A DNA stretch of 28,665 nt from JBDIAR01 sp039812545 (GTDB lineage Bacteria > Actinomycetota > Actinomycetes > Actinomycetales > Dermatophilaceae), in assembly GCA_039812545.1 (NCBI GenBank), contig JBDIAR010000017.1, positions 1 through 28,665 of the forward strand. The letters run 5' to 3'. Made by a program: the position numbers and the translations under genes. The notes under the pieces are model-generated. The model saw only the letters and a program-made list of their open reading frames with translations. It did no database searches and had not been told where the DNA came from. Each line of letters begins with the position of its first letter. The stretch's first letter is position 1. This document shows positions 14,368-22,076 of the stretch, in pieces.

Positions 14368-14880
14368 ATGTCGAACGTCCCGGGTGTCGTCACCCGCGGG
14401 GTCGTGTTCGTCCACTCGGCCCCTATTCCGTTGTGCCCACACGTGCAGTGGGCCCTTGAGCATGCCCTCGGGCACGACGTCCAGTTGGATTGGCGTCCCC
14501 AACCGGCGGGGCACCGGATGGTTCGCTCCGAGCTGAGTTGGACCGGCCCGGTCGGCACGGGCGCCGTGATCGCCAGCGCGCTGCGCGGCTGGGACGAAGT
14601 GCGCTACGAGGTCACCGAGGAACCGACGGTGGGCAGCGAAGGCTGCCGCTGGCAGCACACTCCGACCCTCGGCATCCACTACGCCCCCATGTCGACGACC
14701 GGCGATGCGATGATCGCCGAGGACCGGATCAAGGCGGCCCTGGAGCAATCCGTCGGCGACGCCGCCTCGCTGGTCCGACGGCTGGAGGACCTGCTCGGGA
14801 CGGCGTGGGACGCCGAACTCGACACCTTCCGGTATGCCGGCGACGGGGCTCCCGTGCGTTGGCTGCATCGCGCCGTCTGA
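14368..14880 (+). CDS. DUF3145 family protein
   Basis: 170 aa, soluble. The sequence 'TRGVVFVHSAPIPLCPHVQWALEHALG' at residues 9-35, then 'LDWRPQPAGHRMVRSELSWTGPVGTGAVIASALRGWDEVRYEVTEEP' and 'YAPMSTTGDAMIAEDRIKAAL', matches DUF3145, an actinobacterial family of unknown function. The gene is often found beside the fab cluster, as here, facing fabF across a shared terminator. The open frame runs far upstream, but ATG 14368 is certain enough: a near-perfect SD AGAAGGAGG ends seven bases before it. A link to lipid metabolism is only a neighbourhood inference. Confidence 0.88.
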   Translation: MSNVPGVVTRGVVFVHSAPIPLCPHVQWALEHALGHDVQLDWRPQPAGHRMVRSELSWTGPVGTGAVIASALRGWDEVRYEVTEEPTVGSEGCRWQHTPTLGIHYAPMSTTGDAMIAEDRIKAALEQSVGDAASLVRRLEDLLGTAWDAELDTFRYAGDGAPVRWLHRAV

Positions 14881-14896
14881 GGGTGCGGGCACGGCA

Positions 14897-14932
14897 AACG
14901 GCCCCGGTTGGGCGGAAGCAACCGGGGCCGTT
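14897..14932. terminator. Bidirectional terminator between DUF3145 gene and fabF
   Basis: Perfect 14-bp inverted repeat: AACGGCCCCGGTTG (14897-14910), loop GGCGGAAG, CAACCGGGGCCGTT (14919-14932). It sits between convergent genes, 16 bases after the DUF3145 stop and 61 bases after the fabF stop, so it can serve both. Confidence 0.8.
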
Positions 14933-14993
14933 GTGCGCGTGGCTCGTGACGGGGAACGCACGGTATGGCGCATGGTGCGCCTGCCGTCTGGAG

Positions 14994-16235
14994 TCAGATG
15001 CTGGTGATCGCCACGGCGATGTTGTGACCGCCGAACCCGAAGGAGTTGTTCAGCGCCGCCACCGGGCCGCTCGACAGCGATCGCGGTGTCCCGGTGACCA
15101 CGTCGAGGTCGATCGCCGGGTCGCGGTCCGTCAGGTTGATGGTCGCGGGCACCAGTCGGTGGTACACCGACAAGATCGTGATGACCGACTCCAGCGCTCC
15201 GGCTGCGCCGAGCAGGTGACCGGTCATCGACTTGGTGGCGGTGACCGCCACATCGGCGGTCGATGACCCCAAAGCGGCTCGAATCGCATTGAATTCGGCG
15301 ATGTCGCCGACCGGGGTCGAGGTGGCGTGCGCGTTGATGTGCGCGATGTCGGCGGGGGTCAGTCCGGCTGCGGCCAGGGCGGCGGCCATCGCACGGGATG
15401 CCCCGGCACCCTCCGGTTCCGGCGCGGTGATGTGGTGCGAGTCGCTCGTCATCCCGGCGCCGGCGAACTCGGCGTAGCACCTGGCTCCACGGGCCCGCGC
15501 GTGGTCCTCGGACTCCAAGACGACCAGAGCCGATCCCTCCCCGAGGACGAACCCGTCCCGCGAGACGTCATAGGGCCGAGACGCGCCCTGCGGGTCGTCG
15601 TTGCGCGTCGACAGCGCCTGCATCGCGGCGAACCCGGCGATCGGCAACGGATGGATCGCGGCCTCCGTCCCGCCCGCGATGACGACATCGGCACGCCCGC
15701 TGCGGATCATCTCCGCCGCCATCGCCATCGCCTCCGCACCGGAGGCACAGGCGCTGATGGGGGTGTGCGCGCCGGCGCGGGCGCCGCGCTCCAGAGACAC
15801 CGCGGCGGCCGGGGCATTCGGCATCAACATCGGGACGGCAAGCGGGTAGACCCGACGAGGGCCCTTCTCCCGCAACGTGTCCCACTGGTCGAGCAGTGTC
15901 CACACGCCGCCGATGCCCGACCCGATCACCACACCCAGCCGTTCCGGCTCGAGCTGTGGTGAGCCCGCGTCCGCCCAGGCCTCGCGAGCGGCCACGACGG
16001 CATACTGGGCCGAGGGATCCAACCGGCGCATCTCCACCTTGCTCAGCACCTCCTCGACCGGTGTGGCGAGTTGAGCGGCGAAGGAGACGGGCAGATCATG
16101 CTCGCCCACCCACGGTTGCGTGAGCGGACGGGCCCCGGACGCGCCGGCGAGCAGCCCCTCCCAGGTCGAGGCAACCGTGCCGCCGAGCGGCGTCGTCGCC
16201 CCGAGGCCGGTGACGACGATTCGAGCTGCAGTCAT
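14994..16235 (-). CDS. fabF: Beta-ketoacyl-ACP synthase II
   Basis: 413 aa, the usual KAS II length. It condenses malonyl-ACP with acyl-ACP during elongation of type II fatty-acid synthesis. The Cys-His-His triad is intact: C163 in 'SACASG', H303 in 'NAHATSTPVGD' and H340 in 'KSMTGHLLGAAGA' with the conserved K335. The C-terminal 'NNSFGFGGHN' loop is present. Last gene of the minus-strand cluster fabD-fabH-acpP-fabF, 73 bp after acpP. ATG 16235 has AGGGAG about ten bases upstream. The strong hairpin at 14897-14932 ends the operon; no accD follows in this window. Confidence 0.96.
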   Translation of the reverse strand: MTAARIVVTGLGATTPLGGTVASTWEGLLAGASGARPLTQPWVGEHDLPVSFAAQLATPVEEVLSKVEMRRLDPSAQYAVVAAREAWADAGSPQLEPERLGVVIGSGIGGVWTLLDQWDTLREKGPRRVYPLAVPMLMPNAPAAAVSLERGARAGAHTPISACASGAEAMAMAAEMIRSGRADVVIAGGTEAAIHPLPIAGFAAMQALSTRNDDPQGASRPYDVSRDGFVLGEGSALVVLESEDHARARGARCYAEFAGAGMTSDSHHITAPEPEGAGASRAMAAALAAAGLTPADIAHINAHATSTPVGDIAEFNAIRAALGSSTADVAVTATKSMTGHLLGAAGALESVITILSVYHRLVPATINLTDRDPAIDLDVVTGTPRSLSSGPVAALNNSFGFGGHNIAVAITSI

Positions 16236-16308
16236 GGTGGAGATGCTCCCTAGGGTGTGCTGATCGGGTTGTCTGACAAGCGGATTGGGCCGGTCGCCGG
16301 CGCCGCGA

Positions 16309-16554
16309 TCAGGCGGCGCTGGCGATGTAGTCGACCGCGTCCTGCACGGTCTTCAGGCCCTTGACGTCCTCGTCGGGGATCCGCACCCCGAACCGCTCCT
16401 CGGCGTTGACGACGATCGTCATCATCGACAACGAGTCGATCTCAAGGTCCTCCGCGAAGGACTTCGCCAGTTGAACCTCGGCCGGCGCGATGCCGGTCTC
16501 CTCGTTGACGATCTCGGCGAGTCCGCTGAGGATGTCGGTTTTCTGAAGTGCCAT
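16309..16554 (-). CDS. acpP: Acyl carrier protein
   Basis: 81 aa, acidic, four-helix carrier protein that holds growing acyl chains on a 4'-phosphopantetheine arm attached to S41 in 'DLEIDSLSMM'. 'LAKSFAEDLEIDSL' and 'ERFGVRIPDED' are standard AcpP signatures. ATG 16554 has GGAG eight bases upstream. It lies between fabH (99 bp upstream) and fabF (73 bp downstream), so it probably shares the operon transcript while having its own ribosome binding site, which suits its need for high expression. Confidence 0.96.
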   Translation of the reverse strand: MALQKTDILSGLAEIVNEETGIAPAEVQLAKSFAEDLEIDSLSMMTIVVNAEERFGVRIPDEDVKGLKTVQDAVDYIASAA

Positions 16555-16653
16555 GGTGTTTCTCCGTTTCCTGTGATGGTTGTGCTTCGGTGGGTACTTC
16601 GGTTGGTGCGCTCGCCCGGTGGTGCCGGTCGAGAGGTGTGGTGGTCGGCGTGG

Positions 16654-17673
16654 TCAGGGCAGCGTCACGACTTGGGCCGCGTATGCCAGTCCGGCGCCGA
16701 ATCCGATCTGCAGGGCGAGATCGCCGGAGCGGGCCTGCCCCTCGTCCAGAAGACGCTTGGCCGCCAACGGAATCGAGGCTGCCGAGGTATTGCCCGCATC
16801 GGCGATGTCCCGGGCGATGTGGACGTGCTCGGGCAGTTTGAGTTGCTTGGCCAAGGCGTCGATGATCCGCATGTTGGCCTGGTGGGGGAGGAACACGGCC
16901 AGATCGTCGGGCGACACCCCGGCGGCCGTCATCGCCTCGCGGGCCACCGGCGCCATGGCCCAGACCGCCCAGCGGAACACGCTTTGGCCGGCCATGACCA
17001 GGTTGGGCCACTCGGGGCGGTCCACGTCGCGGAGCTCCGTCCAGGGCACCCGCTGCTGGATGACCTGCCACTGGTCACCGGCCGAACCCCACACGGCCGG
17101 GCCGATGCCGGCGGCGGCCGCCGGTCCGACGATCGCCGCCCCGGCTCCGTCGGCGAAGATGAACGCCGAACCACGATCGGTGAAATCCGTGAAATCAGTG
17201 AGCTTTTCGACGCCGACGACCAGGACGTAGGTGGCGGTCCCACAACGCACCAGGTCGTTGGCCAGTGACATCGCGTAGCAGTACCCCGCACACGCCGCAC
17301 CCAGATCGAAGGCCGCAGCCGTCACCCCGAGCCGCCCGGCGAGCATGGCCGCGGCGGCCGGCGTCTGGTAGGGGTGGGTGATCGTCGCGACGATCACGCA
17401 GTCGAGGAGTCCGGCCGGGATGCCGGCGTGGTCGAGGGCCTGCCGGGCGGCGGACTCGGCCATGTCGACGACGCTCTCCTGCGGGCCCGCAAACCGCCGG
17501 TTGACGATCCCGGACCGCTCTTGGATCCACGCGTCGGTCGAGTCGATGGCCTGGCAGATCTCGTCGTTGCCGACGATCCGTTCGGGTCGATACCCCCCGA
17601 TTCCGAGGATCCGGGCATGGCCGGCCGGTCCGGGGGCCCCGGCGATGACCGCGGGGCCGGCGAGGTTCGGCAC
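16654..17673 (-). CDS. fabH: Beta-ketoacyl-ACP synthase III
   Basis: 339 aa, the usual KAS III length. It starts fatty-acid synthesis by condensing a short acyl-CoA with malonyl-ACP; in actinobacteria branched primers are common. The triad C128 ('GAACAGYC'), H264 ('LPHQANMRI') and N295 ('AGNTSAASIP') is complete. 'WIQERSGIVNRRF' and the C-terminal 'IGFGAGLAYAAQVV' are family signatures. GTG 17673 lies three bases after the fabD stop codon, so the two are almost certainly translated from one mRNA, possibly by re-initiation, as no good SD is free. Confidence 0.95.
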   Translation of the reverse strand: MPNLAGPAVIAGAPGPAGHARILGIGGYRPERIVGNDEICQAIDSTDAWIQERSGIVNRRFAGPQESVVDMAESAARQALDHAGIPAGLLDCVIVATITHPYQTPAAAAMLAGRLGVTAAAFDLGAACAGYCYAMSLANDLVRCGTATYVLVVGVEKLTDFTDFTDRGSAFIFADGAGAAIVGPAAAAGIGPAVWGSAGDQWQVIQQRVPWTELRDVDRPEWPNLVMAGQSVFRWAVWAMAPVAREAMTAAGVSPDDLAVFLPHQANMRIIDALAKQLKLPEHVHIARDIADAGNTSAASIPLAAKRLLDEGQARSGDLALQIGFGAGLAYAAQVVTLP

Positions 17674-17676
17674 CGG

Positions 17677-18852
17677 TCAGACCGCCGGGTCGAGCCGGGC
17701 GAGGGGCTGGCCGGGGGCTACTTCCGAGCCGTCGGCGACGAGCCACTCCAGGACTTGCGCGCTCTCCGGGGCCGCAATCCCGTGACGCGCGTGCAGCGAG
17801 ATGACGCTGGCGAGCTGCTCCCCGCGGGCGACGGTGCTGCCCACCTGAGGACGGGTGACGCGGACGGTCCCACGGCGCGGCGAGATGACGAGGCTGTCGT
17901 TCTCGGCGTCCGCAGTGGCGGAGGGCAGGCCGTGCTCCGCGATCATCCGGTGAGCGGCGACCAGATCCTCGGGGGTCTTCAGGGCCAGCAGTTCGACGCC
18001 CGGCATCGCCCGCTTGGCCAGGCCGACGAGGGTTCCGGCGGGCGGTACTTCGATCAGGCCGGTGATCCCCAGGTCCACGAGGGTGTCCATGACCAGGTCC
18101 CACCGGACCGGGTTGGACACCTGCCGGACGATCCGTCCGAGGACGTCGCGTCCTTGGTTGACGACAGCGCCATCTGCGTTGGAGATCAACGGGATCCGCG
18201 CATCGTGGGTGCTGATGGCGGAGCTGTGACGGCCCAGCTGTTCGACGGCGGGGGACATGTGATGAGTGTGGAAGGCGCCGGCGACCGGCAACGGGATGAC
18301 CCTGGCCTTGGCCGGGGGAGCGGCGGCGAGGGCCGCAAGCTGTTCGGTGGTGCCGGCGGCGACGACCTGCCCGGCGCCGTTGGCGTTGGCGGCGGTGAGG
18401 CCCAGGTCCGCGAGCGTGCGCTCGACCTCCGCCGGGGAACCGCCGAGCACGGCACTCATCCCGGTCTCGGCCGTGGCCGCGGCCTTGGCCATCTCCCGCC
18501 CGCGAGCGCCGACGAAGGCGATGGCCTGTTCGGCGGTGACGACGCCGGCGGCGGCGGCCGCGGTGATCTCGCCGACACTGTGACCCGCACCGAAACTCAC
18601 CTGCCGGAAACCCTGCGAAGGACGATCGAACAGCGCCAACAGGGAGAGCAGACCCGCCCCCACGAGCAGTGGCTGGGCGACCGCCGTGTCGCGGATGGTC
18701 GCGGCGTCGGACTCGGTGCCGTGGGCCACCAGGTCGGTTCCGGCGCACACCGAGAGCCACTCCAAGCGGTTGTGGAAGCCGGGCAACTCCAACCACGGAG
18801 CCAGGAAGCCGGGGGTTTGCGAGCCCTGTCCAGGGCAGACGATTGCGAGCAC
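17677..18852 (-). CDS. fabD: Malonyl-CoA:ACP transacylase with extra C-terminal biotinyl-like domain
   Basis: 391 aa against the usual ~310. Residues 1-305 are a complete acyltransferase that loads malonyl groups onto AcpP: 'CPGQGSQ' (6-12), nucleophile S92 in 'GAGHSVGE', R117 in 'ARGREMAKAA' and catalytic H195 in 'GAFHTHHM'. After a short linker, residues about 320-389 follow a biotinyl/lipoyl-domain pattern: 'VISPRRGTVRV', 'GSTVARGEQLASV', 'HGIAAPESAQVLEW', 'ADGSEVAPGQPLARL'. The position of the modified Lys (MKM in true carriers) reads L353-H354-A355, so it cannot carry biotin. First gene of the fab operon. GTG 18852 gives the canonical N-terminus. A palindromic operator candidate lies 66-86 bases upstream at the regulator's stop codon. 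Confidence 0.93.
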   Translation of the reverse strand: MLAIVCPGQGSQTPGFLAPWLELPGFHNRLEWLSVCAGTDLVAHGTESDAATIRDTAVAQPLLVGAGLLSLLALFDRPSQGFRQVSFGAGHSVGEITAAAAAGVVTAEQAIAFVGARGREMAKAAATAETGMSAVLGGSPAEVERTLADLGLTAANANGAGQVVAAGTTEQLAALAAAPPAKARVIPLPVAGAFHTHHMSPAVEQLGRHSSAISTHDARIPLISNADGAVVNQGRDVLGRIVRQVSNPVRWDLVMDTLVDLGITGLIEVPPAGTLVGLAKRAMPGVELLALKTPEDLVAAHRMIAEHGLPSATADAENDSLVISPRRGTVRVTRPQVGSTVARGEQLASVISLHARHGIAAPESAQVLEWLVADGSEVAPGQPLARLDPAV

Positions 18853-18917
18853 GTATCCAGGTTCTCGATCATCGGCGCCGGACGACGTACCCGACGATCA
18901 CGAAGTTCGAGGTCCGA

Positions 18918-18938
18918 TTTTGTAGGTGATCTACAAAA
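18918..18938. promoter_or_regulatory. Perfect inverted repeat: probable operator in fabD promoter
   Basis: TTTTGTAG (18918-18925), spacer GTGAT, CTACAAAA (18931-18938). It lies between the regulator gene and fabD. The regulator's stop codon TAG is formed by 18933-18931, so one arm codes its last residues (V-L-stop). On the minus strand TACAAA within the repeat could be a -10, with GTTCAA 17 bases upstream as -35, so a bound protein would contact the promoter. It is AT-rich against a G+C-rich background. Ownership by the adjacent PucR-type regulator is inference. Confidence 0.65.
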
Positions 18939-20139
18939 CGGTTGAACCCACCTCGGTGAGCCGCTCGTATGCCAGAGCGAGCGTTACCGCCAGGGCGTCC
19001 CGTGGGTCGTGCAGGTCGTACCCCGTCAGATCGGCGATTCGACCCAGCCGATAACGCACCGTGTTGGGATGGACGAAGAGCAGTCTGGCGGTCTGTTCGA
19101 GCGAGCGACCGCAGTCGAGGAACGCGGCGGCCGTGGCGAGCAGGTCGGCCCGAGCTGGGGTCTGTAGGGTGCGCACGATGCGCTCCACGAGGAGTCGGCG
19201 CGCGATCGGGTCGTCGTCGAGAGCTCGTTCCGGCAGCAGTTCCTCGGAGTGGACCGGTCGTGGGGCATCCGGCCAGGCCGGCGCCGCCGACAGACCGAGG
19301 AGCGCCGATCTCGCCGACTCCCTCGCGTCCACCAGATGGGCCACGGTGGGGCCGATCACGATCGGGCCGCTGCCGAAGAAGCCGGCCGTGTCCGCGATCG
19401 CCTTGGCCACCTCGGCCGGTCGAGTCTCGCCGGTGCTGCCGACCACGACCACCAGCCGATCCCGTTGGACCCCGACGAGGCAGCGCAGACCCGACCGCGC
19501 CAGGACGCGGCGCAGGTCGTCGACGAGGGCTTCCATCGTTGGGTTTTGGGCCACGCCGGCCACCACGGTGACACCCGAGACGTCCGTCCAGCCGAGCGCG
19601 GCGGCCCGCGAGCCGAGCGAGTCCTCGCCCTCGCCGCGCGAGAGGGCGTCGACCACGAGATCCTCGAGTCTGGCATCCCAGGCGCCGCGCGCCTCGGCGG
19701 CCAGGGCATACACCTCGGCGGCCGCGAAGGCGATCTCGCGCGAGTACCTGAGGACGGCCTCACGCACGGCCGCGGCGTCGCTCTCGGCGGCGAGTTCGGT
19801 GGTGCCGGTCTCGACGACGTCGACGACCGAGCGGATCAGGTCGAGGGTTTGCTGCAAGGTGATCGAGCGGGTCAGTTCACGAGGCGCGGTACCGAAGACG
19901 CTCGCCGCCGCCGGGTCGGTCGTCCCGCGGCCCTTGAACCACGCGATGAACTGAGCGATCGCCGCCTGCGCGACCAAGCCCACCCAGGCGCGGTCGGCGG
20001 CCGGCAGTCGCCGGTACCACTCGTGGACCTCCATGCTGGATGCCGCTCGGGTCGCCAGGTCACCGCTGGCGCGCTCGATGCGTCGCACCGTTCCCGCGGA
20101 GACGACGAATCGGCCGCGGGCTACGGCGGAGCGGATCAT
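18931..20139 (-). CDS. fasR: PucR-family transcriptional regulator, probable FasR of the fab operon
   Basis: 402 aa. The C-terminal 60 residues are a PucR-type HTH: 'FLDCGRSLEQTARLLFVHPNTVRYRLGRIADLTGYDLHDPRDALAVTLAL'. The middle region resembles the GGDEF-like sensor module of this family, and the N-terminal 100 residues are helical. It lies immediately upstream of fabD in the same direction (78 bp between), the arrangement of Streptomyces FasR, which activates fabD-fabH-acpP-fabF (established there; assignment here is by context). ATG 20139 is preferred: a -10 box TACGAT ends six bases before it, with no SD. In-frame ATGs at 20205 and 20190 would add an N-terminus (HECHNYGDHNYDG) encoded by DNA repeats, which looks non-native. 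The final codons lie inside the palindrome at 18918-18938. Confidence 0.85.
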   Translation of the reverse strand: MIRSAVARGRFVVSAGTVRRIERASGDLATRAASSMEVHEWYRRLPAADRAWVGLVAQAAIAQFIAWFKGRGTTDPAAASVFGTAPRELTRSITLQQTLDLIRSVVDVVETGTTELAAESDAAAVREAVLRYSREIAFAAAEVYALAAEARGAWDARLEDLVVDALSRGEGEDSLGSRAAALGWTDVSGVTVVAGVAQNPTMEALVDDLRRVLARSGLRCLVGVQRDRLVVVVGSTGETRPAEVAKAIADTAGFFGSGPIVIGPTVAHLVDARESARSALLGLSAAPAWPDAPRPVHSEELLPERALDDDPIARRLLVERIVRTLQTPARADLLATAAAFLDCGRSLEQTARLLFVHPNTVRYRLGRIADLTGYDLHDPRDALAVTLALAYERLTEVGSTVL

Positions 20140-20151
20140 CGCGCCATCGTA
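20140..20151 (-). promoter_or_regulatory. -10 box of fasR, leaderless arrangement
   Basis: On the minus strand TACGAT (20151-20146) is followed by six bases and ATG 20139. It overlaps the first of the direct repeats at 20148-20206, so a protein bound to those repeats would touch the promoter. Confidence 0.45.
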
Positions 20152-20206
20152 GTTGTGGTCTCCGTAGTTGTGGCATTCGTGGTGTGCCATCCGTAGTTGT
20201 GGCATC
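20148..20206. repeat. Four direct repeats of about 15 bp in the fasR/dop intergenic region
   Basis: The copies start at 20148, 20163, 20178 and 20192. Units 1, 2 and 4 share CGTAGTTGTGG exactly and continue TCTC, CATT and CATC. Unit 3 is degenerate and 14 bases long (CGTGGTGTGCCATC). The array ends nine bases from the fasR start and lies 34-92 bases upstream of the dop -10. It is most likely a multi-site operator. Near-helical half-turn spacing (15 bp) is unusual for binding on one DNA face. Confidence 0.7.
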
Positions 20207-20239
20207 CCGACAACGGGACGCTTCCGAGTGGCACCCCGC

Positions 20240-20251
20240 TAGAGTGTCCGG
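20240..20251 (+). promoter_or_regulatory. -10 box of dop, leaderless arrangement
   Basis: TAGAGT (20240-20245) is followed by six bases and GTG 20252, so transcription would start at or next to the start codon. No SD. It is probably the main promoter of the Pup-proteasome cluster. The -35 is unclear. Confidence 0.5.
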
Positions 20252-21772
20252 GTGACCGTGCGTCGGGTGATGGGGACCGAGACCGAGTACGGCATCTCCG
20301 TGCCGGGGGACCCCGGCGCCAACCCGATCGTGTTGTCCGCGCACGTCGTCAGCTCGTATGCCGCCAAGCACGGCATCCGGCCACGTCGCGCGGCGTGGGA
20401 CTACTACGGCGAGGACCCGCTGGCCGATGCGCGGGGCTGGACGTTGCAGCGCTGGCAGGCCGACGACAGCCAACTGACCGACGATCCGACCACGACGAAT
20501 ATCGTGCTCACCAACGGCGCGCGGTTCTACGTCGACCACGCCCACCCGGAGTACTCCTCGCCCGAGGTCACCAATCCGCTGGACGCGGTCCGGTGGGATC
20601 GCGCCGGTGATCTCATCGCCCTGGAAAGCGTGCGACTGCTGGCCGACGCACCGGGGTTGCCGGCGGTCAATCTCTACCGCAACAACACCGACGGCAAGGG
20701 CGCCAGCTACGGCGCCCACGAGAACTACCTCACCTCACGTGAGGTCCCGTTCGCCGACATAGCCGCCGCGCTGATCCCGTTCTTCGCCGCCCGGCAGGTG
20801 TTGTGCGGTGCGGGACGGGTGGGCATCGGTCAGGACTCTCGACGCCCGGGGTTTCAGATCAGCCAGCGGGCCGACTTCTTCGAGACCCGCATCGGTCTGG
20901 AGACCACCTTGCGCCGCCCCATCGTCAACACCCGCGACGAACCCCACGCCCACCACGAGCTCTATCGGCGGCTGCACGTCATCGTCGGCGATGCGAACAC
21001 CTTCGACGTGCCCAACCTGCTCAAGACCGGCCTGACCGCCCTGGTCCTCGGGCTGGTCGAGAGCGGGCGGGTTCCGGTCGGTCTGGAGCTGGCCGACCCG
21101 GTCCGGGCCATGCACGATTTCTCGCATGACGTGACCTTGCGGGCGACCGCGCCGACCGAGGACGGCCGACGGGTCGGCGCCCTGGACATCCTCAGGGCCC
21201 ATCTGGAGGCCATCGAGGCCCTGCTGGCCGACCCACCCGCACCCGACCCCGTCCCCGAGCAGACCCGGCTCGTCGTCGACCTCGCGCACGAACTCACCGA
21301 CCGGCTGGCCGCCGACCCGGCTCAATGCGCCGGGGAACTGGAATGGGTGGCCAAACTCCAACTCCTCCAGGGCTACCGCGATCGCGACGGCCTGGATTGG
21401 ACCCACCCACGGCTGGCGGCCATCGACATCCAGTGGGCCGACATCCGACCGGAGAAGGGGATCGCCCGGCAGCTGGAGGCACGCGGCCGGGTCCGTCGCC
21501 TGGTCGACGACGCCGAGGTCCTGACCGCCGCTGCCCACCCCCCGACGGACACCCGCGCATGGTTCCGCGGCGAGTGCCTGCGCCGGTACGGCGACGCGGT
21601 GGCGGCGGCCTCGTGGGATTCGGTGGTCTTCGACGAACCCGGGCGCGCCGAGTACCGGCGGGTGCCGCTGCTCGAACCCGAACGGGGCACGCGCAGCCAG
21701 GTGGGTGACCTGCTGGACGAGTGCCCGGACGTGCACACGCTGTTGACGAGGCTGGCCACCGATCCCGCCTGA
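20252..21772 (+). CDS. dop: Pup deamidase/depupylase
   Basis: 506 aa. It deamidates the C-terminal Gln of Pup to Glu and removes Pup from substrates. It belongs to the carboxylate-amine ligase (glutamine-synthetase-like) fold shared with PafA. Visible residues: E10 in 'MGTETEYGIS', the catalytic Asp D95 in 'RFYVDHAHPEYSSPE', 'NNTDGKGASYGAHENYL' and 'RPIVNTRDEPHA', all standard. The segment at about residues 45-80 ('AAWDYYGEDPLADARGW...') is the Dop-loop region that distinguishes it from PafA. GTG 20252 is chosen over ATG 20270 because it gives the expected few residues before MGTE and fits the -10 spacing. First gene of the cluster, divergent from fasR. Confidence 0.95.
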   Translation: MTVRRVMGTETEYGISVPGDPGANPIVLSAHVVSSYAAKHGIRPRRAAWDYYGEDPLADARGWTLQRWQADDSQLTDDPTTTNIVLTNGARFYVDHAHPEYSSPEVTNPLDAVRWDRAGDLIALESVRLLADAPGLPAVNLYRNNTDGKGASYGAHENYLTSREVPFADIAAALIPFFAARQVLCGAGRVGIGQDSRRPGFQISQRADFFETRIGLETTLRRPIVNTRDEPHAHHELYRRLHVIVGDANTFDVPNLLKTGLTALVLGLVESGRVPVGLELADPVRAMHDFSHDVTLRATAPTEDGRRVGALDILRAHLEAIEALLADPPAPDPVPEQTRLVVDLAHELTDRLAADPAQCAGELEWVAKLQLLQGYRDRDGLDWTHPRLAAIDIQWADIRPEKGIARQLEARGRVRRLVDDAEVLTAAAHPPTDTRAWFRGECLRRYGDAVAAASWDSVVFDEPGRAEYRRVPLLEPERGTRSQVGDLLDECPDVHTLLTRLATDPA

Positions 21773-21785
21773 CGCCGGTTCCGCG

Positions 21786-21791
21786 TAGGGT
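21786..21791 (+). promoter_or_regulatory. Possible internal -10 box upstream of pup
   Basis: TAGGGT, the same hexamer found upstream of tRNA-Met and the amidohydrolase gene, lies 84 bases before pup in the 103-bp dop-pup gap, the largest gap in the cluster. No convincing -35. An internal promoter would let Pup be made in excess over Dop (inference). Confidence 0.3.
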
Positions 21792-21875
21792 CGTATCCGG
21801 CACGAACCCGCCCGCCGGGCCTCGACAACCCGCGCGGGCACACCGTCGGTCGTGTGCACAGTTAACGGAGGAACC

Positions 21876-22076
21876 ATGCCCGGTCAGGAACAACTGCGGC
21901 CGCAACGCCGCGAGCCCGACGCCCCGCCCGCCGCCGATCCGCCGCCGGCCGCCGCCGCACCGACCCGTCAGGTGAGCGACGCCTCGATCGACTCCGTGCT
22001 CGACGAGATCGACCTCGTCCTGGAGACCAATGCGGAGGAGTTCGTTCGCGGTTTCGTCCAGAAGGGCGGCCAGTGA
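21876..22076 (+). CDS. pup: Prokaryotic ubiquitin-like protein Pup
   Basis: 66 aa, intrinsically disordered tag that marks proteins for the proteasome. The N-terminal half is Pro/Ala-rich ('DAPPAADPPPAAAAPT'). The C-terminal half is the conserved helical recognition segment 'SDASIDSVLDEIDLVLETNAEEFVRGFVQKGGQ' read in pieces, ending Gly-Gly-Gln. Because it ends in Gln rather than Glu, Dop must deamidate it before PafA can ligate it. A good SD (GGAGG, 21867-21871) precedes ATG 21876. Its stop codon overlaps the prcB start (GTGA). Confidence 0.97.
   Translation: MPGQEQLRPQRREPDAPPAADPPPAAAAPTRQVSDASIDSVLDEIDLVLETNAEEFVRGFVQKGGQ

Noticed and set aside
14209..15480. N-terminal extension of the amidohydrolase by 424 residues
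   Set aside because: The extra part runs antisense to DUF3145 and in another frame through fabF, and has no recognisable domain. GTG 14208 fits the family start.
14881..16308. Expected accD downstream of fabF
   Set aside because: Some actinobacterial fab clusters end with accD, but here fabF is followed by a terminator and the convergent DUF3145 gene.
17195..18945. Long open frames of over 500 residues on both strands across fabH and fabD
   Set aside because: Both are Arg/Gly/Pro-rich shadows of fabD and fabH, whose active-site motifs are intact in the chosen frames.
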